A stretch of 9,920 nucleotides of DNA, taken from the NCBI GenBank assembly GCA_035627835.1, contig DASPKX010000101.1, positions 1 to 9,920 of the forward strand. Reading direction: 5' to 3'. Each line of letters starts with the position of its first letter. Positions within the stretch are counted from its first letter, which is position 1. Under the pieces are notes generated by a model, which was not told where the DNA came from, ran no database searches, and saw only the letters and a list, made by a program, of their open reading frames with translations. Made by a program: the position numbers and the translations under genes. Source of the DNA: DASPKX01 sp035627835. Its GTDB lineage: Bacteria > Verrucomicrobiota > Verrucomicrobiia > Limisphaerales > SXQI01. Of the stretch, positions 1 to 6,528 are shown piece by piece.

Positions 1-820
1 TAGGCATCCCCATCTCAGTCTCAGAGTACTGCATGAACGCAACGTCGCGTAGCTGGAGGTCAGTCGTTGATGCCTGATCCTCATGTCCTTCAACAATGGC
101 CGCGTGCTCTGTCGGTGACTTGGGCTGCCGTGCTCGATCAACTATATGAATGACCCCTCCAAGCCGTAGCACCTGATGGGCAAGGTCGTAAGCAGCATTT
201 TGAACCTTAAGTCGATATTCGTTTGCGTGCTGGATGCGACCGCGGATGTGGTGTTCCAAGGGCCTAAGTAAGTGGGTGCCGGGTAACCAGACCGTGATTG
301 CATCATACGGCCCACAATCGCGAATTTTTGCAAGCAAATCTGAGTCAGATAGGAAATCGGCTTCAACGAGTAGCACTCCGTTCATAACGTCGATGGAATT
401 GGCTGGTTCGTAAGCGGTGCTGTAGCCGCTGGCCGATTCAATGACCCTTCCTCGAACTTTACTGACAACGGGAACCCCCTTGTTTTTAAGCAAACCCACA
501 GCTTTGTGGAAGCAGGAGACATTCTCTTCAACGCCCAGGATGGTTGCGCTGGGGAAAGTGCTGAGCAGAGCCAAGATCCCATGACCAAGGCCAGAGCCAA
601 TATCCAAGACTTTCTTAGGAGAGTATTGTTCAAGTTGCTTGGCCATCCATGCATAGCCTCCTTGAACTTCGATGTTGGCTGCGCTGACCGACCAGACGTC
701 ACAATACTATGAATACGCTGCGGCTACACGCTGACCGGGCCGAGCTTCGTCAATCGAGCGATGGCATGTCTCGTACGGCCTACCGCTTCCGCACCTGCAT
801 AACGGCTTGCTGCTGATCAT
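1..820 (-). pseudogene. SEC-C motif / class I SAM-dependent methyltransferase, interrupted by an in-frame TAG; 3' end outside window
   Basis: Read from ATG 820-818 (preceded by AAGGGA), the first 37 residues hold a SEC-C zinc-binding motif, CRCGSGRPYETCH at residues 8-20, matching the pattern CxCGSGxxYxxC/H. A TAG follows at 709-707. The same frame then stays open from 706 to the left edge without another stop. The downstream part contains a Rossmann-type SAM-binding motif I (VLDIGSGLGHG, about residues 71-81 counting the TAG as 38) and an acidic residue at the end of strand 2 (ILGVEEN). A SEC-C tag at the N-terminus of an otherwise cytosolic enzyme is a known arrangement; it binds zinc and is thought to mediate protein contacts. 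The substrate is unknown. The methyltransferase alone could start at ATG 646, where AGGAGG lies about 10 bases upstream, so a truncated product is possible. The open frame also extends upstream of 820 to about 919 without a start codon. Domain calls are firm; whether the locus is dead is not. Confidence 0.78.
707..709 (-). other. In-frame amber codon between SEC-C tag and methyltransferase
   Basis: The codon order on the minus strand is GCG TAT TCA TAG TAT TGT GAC GTC TGG. The frame is identical on both sides and protein-like on both sides, so this is a nonsense codon and not a frameshift. A single C-to-T change from CAG (Gln) would explain it. There is no sign of a readthrough element, and no tRNA gene was seen in the window. 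Confidence 0.8.
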
Positions 821-1118
821 AACATCCCTTGAGAAGTCGAATGTCAGAATGAGCGATTTGTTCGGGCGGTCAAATACAAAAGGTCCAGCACATGAGAATG
901 CTACCTTGCCTCGCGCTGTTCACGTCTTCATCGCTACCCTACCTGCGCCCATCGCCTGACCGGTCGAGCGAAGCTTCACGCATTAATCCTCCGCTCGTGC
1001 AGCACAGCGCCGCAAAGCGGGCGTAAGGCCTGCATTGGGTTGCGTCCCGGTTTCTACAGTCCAAAGGTTGAAAGGGATGTGCCTAGCGCGCTACAGAGGG
1101 GTTCGCTAATGTAGGTCG
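821..1118. other. Intergenic region between divergent genes, no supported gene
   Basis: This gap separates the minus-strand SEC-C start from the plus-strand NERD gene, so it should hold both promoters, but I cannot pick convincing -35/-10 pairs. A 44-codon plus-strand frame at 892-1026 lacks a good ribosome site and any recognisable motif. The minus-strand frame of the SEC-C gene stays open back to about 919, with protein-like composition but no start codon. Confidence 0.5.
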
Positions 1119-1952
1119 GTGAGTCGACGTGACCTTGTCCTGTACATCGCGAGCCTGGTGCCGTTCTTCGCCGTGTTCCTCTTTGGAATAACGGTGCAAG
1201 CTCGGAACAAGCGCCGAAAGCTCCTTTCTGAAAAGGTGCTCCGTCCTCCCGGTCACTCGCTGAAGCAGCGTCTGGAAACGTGGACCGAACAGTTCGACAC
1301 CTTGGGCTGGACTGCTATGGGAATCCCGCTGGTGACCATCATCAGCTTGGAACCATTAAACCTTTCATGGCAGGCCAAAGCCCTCCCACTCCTGGCCTTC
1401 AGCATCACCCTCGCATGCATCGGCTTGTATGTGCATGCCGAGCGAAGAAAGCTGCGCCTGGCAATCGACGGAGAAGTTATCGTCGCTGAGTTCTTAAACG
1501 AACTCCGCGCCCACGGCTACCGCATCTACCACGACTATCCAACGGATTCCGGCAATATTGACCACATCATCATCGGCCGAGGAGGGGTCTTCGCTGTGGA
1601 AACAAAGGCACGCCGGAAGAGCAAAGGAGGAGAGGGTCACAAGGTAACGTTCGAACAGGGAAGGATGAACTTCCCGACAGGAAGCGACACTTCAATGATC
1701 CCCCAGGCCATAAGACAGGCAGAATGGCTTGCACAACACCTCGCCAAAGGATCAACGGAACGAGTGTCTGTGGAAGCGATCCTTGCTCTCCCTGGTTGGT
1801 GGGTGGAACTGAAAGAGAAGCCACCGATCTTAATCCTAAACCCAAAGCAGATCTCCTCGACCCTTGCAAAGCGTCCTGCGCTTATCACTGACGAGCAAAC
1901 GAAACGCATTGCCTTTCACATTGAGGAACGCGTCCGCGATGTGGAGGTGTGA
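1119..1952 (+). CDS. Membrane-anchored NERD-domain protein (nuclease-related domain)
   Basis: This 277-residue protein has hydrophobic membrane segments at about residues 6-25, 68-80 and 86-105. A short basic stretch (HAERRKLRLA, 107-116) and a cytoplasmic NERD domain from about 118 to 235 follow. NERD landmarks are visible: GE at 118-119, IDHIIIG with Asp148, and VETK with Glu161 and Lys163. These are the D...ExK-like residues that relate the family to the restriction-endonuclease fold. NERD proteins are thought to act on DNA or in DNA processing, but their biochemistry is poorly known, so nuclease activity is inferred. GTG 1119 is the first start after the in-frame TAA at 1107; the upstream AGG is close and weak. 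The gene stands alone and is intact, unlike its neighbours on both sides. The C-terminal 40 residues are basic and unassigned. Confidence 0.85.
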   Translation: MSRRDLVLYIASLVPFFAVFLFGITVQARNKRRKLLSEKVLRPPGHSLKQRLETWTEQFDTLGWTAMGIPLVTIISLEPLNLSWQAKALPLLAFSITLACIGLYVHAERRKLRLAIDGEVIVAEFLNELRAHGYRIYHDYPTDSGNIDHIIIGRGGVFAVETKARRKSKGGEGHKVTFEQGRMNFPTGSDTSMIPQAIRQAEWLAQHLAKGSTERVSVEAILALPGWWVELKEKPPILILNPKQISSTLAKRPALITDEQTKRIAFHIEERVRDVEV

Positions 1953-2178
1953 GCCACAGAAGAGTCTGGAAGGCTGCGTCCACAGCGCCGCGTCAGCGGC
2001 TCGAAGGGGGCCACGCTCTAACAATTTAACACTTGGTAAGAAGGTGAACACTACATAATGCCCAGCTCTCGTCCGTCCACTTTACAATCTTTGGCAACTT
2101 CGGCCCAACATATTGCCGTTTGTAGATCAATCGTGCTCGTTGCTCGTGGTGGTTGCCGATTCAGCTTAGCGGTAGGAA
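1953..2178. other. Intergenic region with a weak hairpin
   Basis: No gene is supported. A 5-bp hairpin (GCCGC 1987-1991, loop GTCA, GCGGC 1996-2000) follows the NERD stop by 35 bases. It has no T-run after it, so a rho-independent terminator is not supported. Confidence 0.3.
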
Positions 2179-2683
2179 ATGCCGCCAGCAAAACGTGCAG
2201 GCAAAGAGTTGATTAGCAGAAAGGGAACGGCAGGCTCCCGGACAGTGTTCCCCTGTGACGTCCAACATTGCGAGCAGGCACGAGCGTGGCTGACGCTGGG
2301 CAATGTGCAGGAGTGCTTCGATGCGCTGGAACGAATCACGCCAGAGCAGCGGGCAAATCCAGTTCTGCTGGAAACCCTCGTTGACCTGTTCAGAAGGCAA
2401 CGAAATGGACGTCCTTTGCCTAGCCGAGACGCTGAACCAAGCCTTTCCGCACGATCCGCGCACCCTCTACAAGCTGCGCATTGTGGCGTTAACTTGGGGC
2501 CAGAAGGACGGCGCGCGCGAGGTGATAGGCAAGGCGAGTGAAGGCGGAGGCAATCCGACGAATCTTGAAGCTCTGAATGACCGGAAAGCGGAAGGGCTTT
2601 GGTCGTGTGACAAAGAAGCCCGTCCATTTCACCCCGAGGACGTCAGCGAAGTATCATCGCGGCTTGTGCCGGGAAGGGCCTGA
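2179..2683 (+). pseudogene. Frameshifted TPR-like (tetratricopeptide repeat) protein remnant
   Basis: From ATG 2179 (GGTAGGAA just upstream) the first frame reads helical repeat sequence, including ARAWLTLGNVQECFDALERI and TPEQRANPVLLETLVDLF. This resembles the TPR family in which a helix pair ends in an LERITP-type turn. At about 2390-2405 that frame turns into low-complexity, non-repeat sequence (RPLPSRD...) and stops at 2541. The matching continuation is found in the next frame: NEMDVLCLAETLNQAFPHDP then RTLYKLRIVALTWGQKDGAR, running to the stop at 2683. A net +1 shift (one base gained or two lost) joins them into one solenoid of about 120 residues, to about residue KASE. Family members are often somewhat longer, so the C-terminus may also be lost. 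TPR proteins mediate protein-protein contacts; the partner is unknown. The alternative, that the two frames are separate small genes, is unlikely because the second has no credible start or ribosome site at 2303. Confidence 0.65.
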
Positions 2684-2851
2684 ATGTCGTCGATTACGAC
2701 GATTTGCAGGCGCAGCTAACTAGTTTTTAATCCCGAGTCACGTGCCAGAAGTGCAAGGCCCTGACGCAGCGGGACGCGAGCGAGCATTTGGGGTGAGGTG
2801 AGCAGCAATGAGAATTGAAAGCGAGGCCCAGGTTTTGCTTAGCCGGGGGCA
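2684..2851 (+). other. Short region with possible coding scraps ahead of the receiver genes
   Basis: The frame of the first TPR segment reopens at about 2650-2727 and encodes AGKGLNVVDYDDLQAQLTSF before a TAA. Without changing frame it then gives TCQKCKALTQRDASEHLG before a TGA at about 2796, with a CxxC pair. Neither piece has a start codon or a family I recognise. They may be decayed 3' sequence of the upstream gene. The receiver gene's ribosome site (GGGGG, 2845-2849) lies at the end of this region. Confidence 0.25.
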
Positions 2852-3220
2852 ATGCCACGCATTCTCATAATTGAGGATAATGCCGCTTCCGCTGCCTTCA
2901 TGGAGACGGTTCTCCGGAGAAGCGGTTACTCAACGGATATTTGCGCCAGCGGGGATGTTTCTGGCGAATTTCTACAGGCCCACCCTTACCATTTAATAAT
3001 TACTGACCTCTGCGTGCCTGGGCTCTCCGGCTTCGAGTTGGTCCGCGAACTGAGCGAGCGCACATCAGCCCCAATTCTCATTGTGTCCGCTTATTACGAA
3101 GACAGTCAGCAGCAAGCGGCTGCTGCGGCTGGGGCAGCTCATGCGCTCTCCAAGCCGTTTACCTACTGGGAGTTGCTCGATTCGGTTTCGCGGCTTATAA
3201 AATCCCCGAACAACCCATGA
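2852..3220 (+). CDS. Stand-alone response regulator receiver (CheY-like) protein
   Basis: The protein is 122 residues, the size of a single REC domain with nothing attached. Receiver landmarks are all present: acidic pair Glu8-Asp9 (LIIEDN), phospho-acceptor Asp52 (IITDLCVPG), switch Ser79 (ILIVSA) and Lys101 followed by Pro-Phe (LSKPF). The cis-Pro after Lys is typical. ATG 2852 follows a GGGGG ribosome site at 2845-2849. It overlaps the next gene by ATGA, so the two are almost certainly co-transcribed and translationally coupled. With no output domain, it should act by protein contact or as a phosphate relay or sink. The kinase on the opposite strand at 4320-6269 is the obvious candidate donor by proximity. 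Confidence 0.92.
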   Translation: MPRILIIEDNAASAAFMETVLRRSGYSTDICASGDVSGEFLQAHPYHLIITDLCVPGLSGFELVRELSERTSAPILIVSAYYEDSQQQAAAAAGAAHALSKPFTYWELLDSVSRLIKSPNNP

Positions 3221-3636
3221 CGTCTGGAGGGCCACTTGTCTTGGTGGTGGACGACGAGGAAGAAGTTGCGGAAATGGCCGCAACAGTTCTTCGGCAGGGT
3301 GGTTTTCTTGTCCTTCTCGCCTCCTCAGCGGAAGACGCAAACCGAATCATTCATGACCAGGCTCCGGCCATTTTTCTGATCATCTGCGATTATCGGGTTG
3401 GAGCGGATGATGGCTCTGGGTTGCTACGCACATGGCAAGCACTCGTGCCGCAGGCGACGCTCGCATTGATGTCTGGTTACCCTCTGGAATTGATTGAGGT
3501 TGCTCCCGAACTGCGCGGGGGATTGAAATACCTGCCCAAACCCTTCCCCATAGCTGATCTCACTGGGCTCGCGAGGCTCGCTGCGGCTAACTTTTTGCCA
3601 CGATCCACGAAGAACGAAGCGTCAGGAAATTCCTGA
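3217..3636 (+). CDS. Second stand-alone receiver-domain protein, atypical acceptor loop
   Basis: This 139-residue protein starts at the ATG of the ATGA overlap with the preceding receiver gene. Landmarks are Asp12-Asp13 (VVDDEE), acceptor Asp58 (IICDYRVGADDGSG), Ser86 in LMSGYP and Lys108 in LPKPF. The SGYP and KPF signatures resemble receivers found at the C-terminus of hybrid kinases. The loop after the acceptor lacks the usual Met/Leu-Pro and carries VGADDGSG in its place, which may alter partner choice or phosphate lifetime. The last 20 residues after the domain are a short polar tail. There is no output domain. It has diverged clearly from its neighbour, so the pair is not a recent tandem copy. 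Confidence 0.9.
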   Translation: MTSGGPLVLVVDDEEEVAEMAATVLRQGGFLVLLASSAEDANRIIHDQAPAIFLIICDYRVGADDGSGLLRTWQALVPQATLALMSGYPLELIEVAPELRGGLKYLPKPFPIADLTGLARLAAANFLPRSTKNEASGNS

Positions 3637-3722
3637 GCACTGGCAGCTTGCGAAGCCATGCGTTTCCGCGCACAGTTTGCCCTCCTTGGAGCTTTGCATT
3701 AGAACACTTTGCGTTTGCGGGA

Positions 3723-3944
3723 ATGAATTGGTGCTCGACTAAAGTGCCCCTTTGGCAGATTGACTGCGAAAACTTTCGCAAGCTCAACCAGCCCTTTGAA
3801 CTTCGTGACCTGAGTTCGGAGGAGCATAAAACTTTCGTGAAGGAATTCGGGGCGCGTTACGGAGTTCCATGGGAAATTCATGGAACGACGGCCCTCTTTA
3901 AACCGTTGCCCGAGGCGACCCATTATCCCTCTCGGGGTTCCTGA
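3723..3944 (+). CDS. Small protein of unknown function
   Basis: I do not recognise this protein. From ATG 3723 (GCGGGA upstream) it is 73 residues, mostly charged and aromatic (for example FELRDLSSEEHKTFVKEFG), with no membrane segment or signal peptide. The same frame is open from an ATG at 3648, which would add 25 residues of less protein-like sequence; I prefer 3723 because of the ribosome site. The stop overlaps the 3' end of the minus-strand receiver gene by 22 bases in a tail-to-tail arrangement. It follows the two receiver genes on the same strand after an 86-base gap and may belong to their transcript. It could be a shadow, but its composition looks genuine. Confidence 0.45.
   Translation: MNWCSTKVPLWQIDCENFRKLNQPFELRDLSSEEHKTFVKEFGARYGVPWEIHGTTALFKPLPEATHYPSRGS
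3864..3886. repeat. Perfect 8-bp inverted repeat near the convergent gene ends
   Basis: GTTCCATG at 3864-3871 and CATGGAAC at 3879-3886 form an 8-bp stem with a 7-base loop, 37 bases from the 3' end of the minus-strand receiver gene and inside the small plus-strand gene. It could slow or end transcription from either side, but there is no T-run, so this is only suggestive. Confidence 0.3.
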
Positions 3945-4318
3945 TTTCCGGCGAGCGCGTTGCGGACAGCAGTAAACAATTCATCGAGATTGAACGGCTT
4001 CTGGAGAGTCGCGCAGGCCCCTAAAGCTTCGCTGACCTTCAGCGAGTCAAATGCAGTGTAGTGCGCACCCCCTGCGGTGATCGCAATAATTGGAATGTGC
4101 GGGAATGCTTTGCGTGTCGCCCTGATTAATTCGAACCCATCCATTACGGGCATCGTGATATCCGTGACGAGCACATTCACGTTTCTTTGGGTCTTCAGGA
4201 TGTCTAGAGCGGCTCGGCCATGCTGCGCCGCATGAACCTCGAAGCCCTCAACTCTGAAAGCGAGCGCAAGCATCTCCCGGAAGCTGTCGTCGTCATCCAC
4301 TACCAGTGCAGTGTTCAT
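3923..4318 (-). CDS. Stand-alone response regulator receiver protein, partner of the adjacent hybrid kinase
   Basis: This 131-residue single REC domain shows an acidic cluster at residues 8-11 (VVDDDD), acceptor Asp53 (VTDITMPVMDG), switch Thr81 (IIAITAGG) and Lys107-Pro-Phe (LQKPF). Its ATG lies one base after the kinase stop codon (TGATATG). The purine-rich GGCGGCGGA at the kinase 3' end can serve as ribosome site, so translation is probably coupled to the kinase. It is the natural phospho-acceptor of that kinase, either directly or through the kinase's own receiver domain. It has no output domain. Its acceptor loop is canonical, in contrast to the plus-strand receiver at 3217. Confidence 0.93.
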   Translation of the reverse strand: MNTALVVDDDDSFREMLALAFRVEGFEVHAAQHGRAALDILKTQRNVNVLVTDITMPVMDGFELIRATRKAFPHIPIIAITAGGAHYTAFDSLKVSEALGACATLQKPFNLDELFTAVRNALAGNQEPREG

Positions 4319-4319
4319 A

Positions 4320-6269
4320 TCATCCGCCGCCGAGAAGATTTTTAAGAGCTATTAGGAGTTCATGTGTGGCAAATGGCTTCTGGAGGAAATCATCCGCTCC
4401 AAGGGCTTCTAGGTTCGTATCTCCGCTGCCGCTCATGGCGAGAATCCGAACAGTAGGGTTATCATCTTTGATGGCGCGAATGATAGACCGGCCATCGAGG
4501 ACTGGCATCTCCAAGTCGGTGACCACAAGAGAAACCGCCTGTCGATTGGCGAAGTACATGTTTAAGCCAGCGGAACCGTGATGCGCGGCCAGCACGTTGT
4601 AGCCGTGAGCGCGCAGCGTTTCTTCCGCGAGGGACCGGATGGTGTCTTCATCCTCCACAAATAGGATCGTCTCGCCGTTTCCACGTGGCAGGCTGGAAGG
4701 GAGCGCAGCGGCACCGTCGATCGCCTGTAGAACGGCTGGAAAGGTGATTACAAAGGAGGCTCCTTTGTGCGGAGCTGAGACAAGTCTTAAATTCCCGGCA
4801 TGATTGCGAACAATTGCCGCAACTGTCGATAAGCCGAGCCCTGTGCCTTTTCCGGGCTCTTTGGTCGTGAAGAAAGGCTCGAAAATCTTTTCGTGAAGCT
4901 CTGAGGGGATTCCGGGACCATTGTCTGTGACGGTGATTTGAACCGATCGATCGGCAGGAGCGTGGTTTTGGCCGTGCCCATCTCCAATATTGTGCGCTGC
5001 CAATGTAATTGTGCCGGATTTTCCAAGAGAATCGCGGGCATTCACGCAGAGGTTCATTAGAACCTGGTGCAGTTGGGTTGCATCCACCATGACTGGCCAG
5101 AGGCCTGGTTCAATTTCGACTTTCAAAGTGATCCCTTTGGGAAAGCTGTCCCGAGCGACTTTGGCTATTTCTCTGATAATGCCATCGACCCGAACCAGGG
5201 ATCGCTCACTCTTGATGCCGCGCGTAAAGGCAAGAATCTGCTTAATTAGATCCGCGCCCCGGCGCGCGCTATTGCCTATCGTATCAAGCGTCTGCATCGC
5301 CCCATTAGGATCAGGATTCATCTTCAGGAGTTCGACCCCCATTAAAATCGGGGCGAGCACATTGTTTACATCGTGGACTATTCCTGCGGAGATGGCGCCT
5401 ACGCTCTCAAGTCGTTGTGTTCTCAGGAATTGATGTTCCAGCTCTTTCTTTTCAGTGATGTCTTGGAATACAACAACAGCCCCAGAAAGGCCGTCGAATA
5501 GGTGAACGGGTGTGGCCGAGACAAGCATGCTCCTTTCAGGTCGCCCAGGGGGACGCACGGTGAGCTCAACGTTTCTGGTCACGACTCCTCGCCGGGCGAG
5601 TTCTAAAGGCACTTCCTGCGGTTTGAGTTTCGTGCGCCCGGAAGCATCGAACAATCCGTACATTTCGGACCATTTATCCGGGCCAGGCAAGCGCAGCTCT
5701 GGTCCATGAAACTCTTCTGCGGCGCGGTTCCACAAGATGACCTGTCCGCGTTCGTTGCAGGCGATCACTCCTGCGGACATGGAGTCGAGAACCGATTTAA
5801 GTAACTGTGTGCTGCGCTGGAGTTCCGCGTTTGCGGCATCGAGTTGCTCCGTGCGCTCCCGAACACGCGCCTCCAATCCTCTGTGGCTCTCTTCAAGTAG
5901 CGTCTCAGCGACGGTTCTCCTTCGAAATTCGCGATATGTGAGGAGGGTTCCGAGAGCGAAGAAGGTTATAGCGGCCATCTCACTCGCGTACAACAGCTTG
6001 AAAGACTTCCGAACGGACGCTTCAAAGTTTGCGCTGTGAACCACGACCCCGTTCTCCTGTTCTTCAATGGCGTCGTTCAGAAGTCGGAGAGACTCTTTTG
6101 CCGACTCGTTGCTCAATTCGCTAGCGAGGATTTGCTGGAGAGATTCCAGTCGCAATTGTTGGGTATGATTTGTCCTCGTCAGGACTTTTAGTCGCGTGGT
6201 TGCGCGGAGGGCTGATTGCCGGGCTTTCTCCTGCTCCTCTTGGCCCGAATGTTCTCTCGTGTGCTGCAA
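4320..6269 (-). CDS. Hybrid sensor histidine kinase (sensor remainder, TM, coiled coil, PAS, HisKA, HATPase, REC)
   Basis: The continuous frame encodes up to 649 residues. Order: periplasmic-type helical region 1-93 (CHASE3-like); membrane segment about 95-112 (MAAITFFALGTLL); coiled coil 115-155; PAS domain about 156-272; dimerisation and phospho-acceptor region with His299 in GIVHDVNN. The ATPase follows, with N box NLCVNARDS (406-414), G1 DNGPGIP (449-455), FEPFFTTK and G2 GTGLGL (475-480). A C-terminal receiver has acidic residues 539-541, Asp585 (VVTDLEMP) and Lys631 (LQKPF). All catalytic residues are present. It should autophosphorylate on His299 and pass phosphate to Asp585 or to the receiver protein encoded one base downstream. 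The TTG at 6269 only marks where this frame becomes usable. Homology logic places the true N-terminus in another frame at 6270-6480, so as written the first membrane anchor is lost. The PAS domain suggests cytosolic sensing as well; the ligand is unknown. Confidence 0.9.
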   Translation of the reverse strand: MQHTREHSGQEEQEKARQSALRATTRLKVLTRTNHTQQLRLESLQQILASELSNESAKESLRLLNDAIEEQENGVVVHSANFEASVRKSFKLLYASEMAAITFFALGTLLTYREFRRRTVAETLLEESHRGLEARVRERTEQLDAANAELQRSTQLLKSVLDSMSAGVIACNERGQVILWNRAAEEFHGPELRLPGPDKWSEMYGLFDASGRTKLKPQEVPLELARRGVVTRNVELTVRPPGRPERSMLVSATPVHLFDGLSGAVVVFQDITEKKELEHQFLRTQRLESVGAISAGIVHDVNNVLAPILMGVELLKMNPDPNGAMQTLDTIGNSARRGADLIKQILAFTRGIKSERSLVRVDGIIREIAKVARDSFPKGITLKVEIEPGLWPVMVDATQLHQVLMNLCVNARDSLGKSGTITLAAHNIGDGHGQNHAPADRSVQITVTDNGPGIPSELHEKIFEPFFTTKEPGKGTGLGLSTVAAIVRNHAGNLRLVSAPHKGASFVITFPAVLQAIDGAAALPSSLPRGNGETILFVEDEDTIRSLAEETLRAHGYNVLAAHHGSAGLNMYFANRQAVSLVVTDLEMPVLDGRSIIRAIKDDNPTVRILAMSGSGDTNLEALGADDFLQKPFATHELLIALKNLLGGG

Positions 6270-6480
6270 TTCCTGTATCGCTAGCGATGCTCGCGCTGTA
6301 GCTCCTAGCGGCCTGATAGCTTTGCCTGCGCCATTCTAAGTCCTGACCTGCCTTTGCAAGCATCTGATTCGTTGCACTGATGAGCAGCACCAGAACTACA
6401 GCGGCTAAGAGCACCGTTGCCACAGGACCTTTCGGTAGCGGCCTTGCACCTCGCCCTCCGTTTTCTTCCTTTGTGTCCAT
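6270..6480 (-). pseudogene. Out-of-frame N-terminus of the hybrid histidine kinase
   Basis: From ATG 6480 this frame gives a basic cytosolic start (MDTKEENGGRGARPLPKG) and a strong membrane segment (VATVLLAAVVLVLLISA, residues about 20-36). An extracytoplasmic helix then runs LEWRRQSYQAARSYSASIA to residue 66. At 6283-6275 it should continue as AIQELQHTREHSGQ in the frame of the kinase body; a net +1 shift (one base gained or two lost) separates them. Joined, the protein would have the usual TM, helical sensor, TM, kinase layout of about 720 residues. The upstream frame continues to a stop at 6121 with sequence unlike the family. There is no homopolymer or slippery heptamer at the junction, so programmed shifting is not supported. 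An in-frame TTG at 6528 is a weaker alternative start. Confidence 0.65.
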
Positions 6481-6528
6481 AGCGAGTCGGTCAATCTCGC
6501 AGCGATCTGAAAGACGTGCGGCAGCCAA

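Noticed and set aside
382..702. Minus-strand frame beginning MTSGRSAQPTS over the methyltransferase
   Set aside because: It is a shifted shadow: the neighbouring minus-strand frame carries the SAM-binding motif and has no stop to the window edge.
892..1026. 44-codon plus-strand frame (MRMLPCLALF...)
   Set aside because: There is no ribosome site and no recognisable motif, and it runs opposite the open upstream extension of the SEC-C frame.
2808..2870. 20-codon reading frame (MRIESEAQ...) overlapping the first receiver start
   Set aside because: It could be a leader peptide, but there are no attenuator hairpins or regulatory codon runs to support that.
4751..4767. CAAAGGA/TCCTTTG palindrome inside the kinase
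   Set aside because: It lies within well-conserved ATPase-domain coding sequence, so codon choice explains it without a regulatory role.
4990..5433. Plus-strand open frame of 147 codons antisense to the kinase
   Set aside because: It is a shadow of the kinase gene; its translation is rich in Ser/Arg/Leu and has no domain.
6270..6290. Programmed ribosomal frameshift in the kinase
   Set aside because: No slippery heptamer, internal ribosome-site stimulator or obvious pseudoknot is visible at the junction; a plain indel is simpler.
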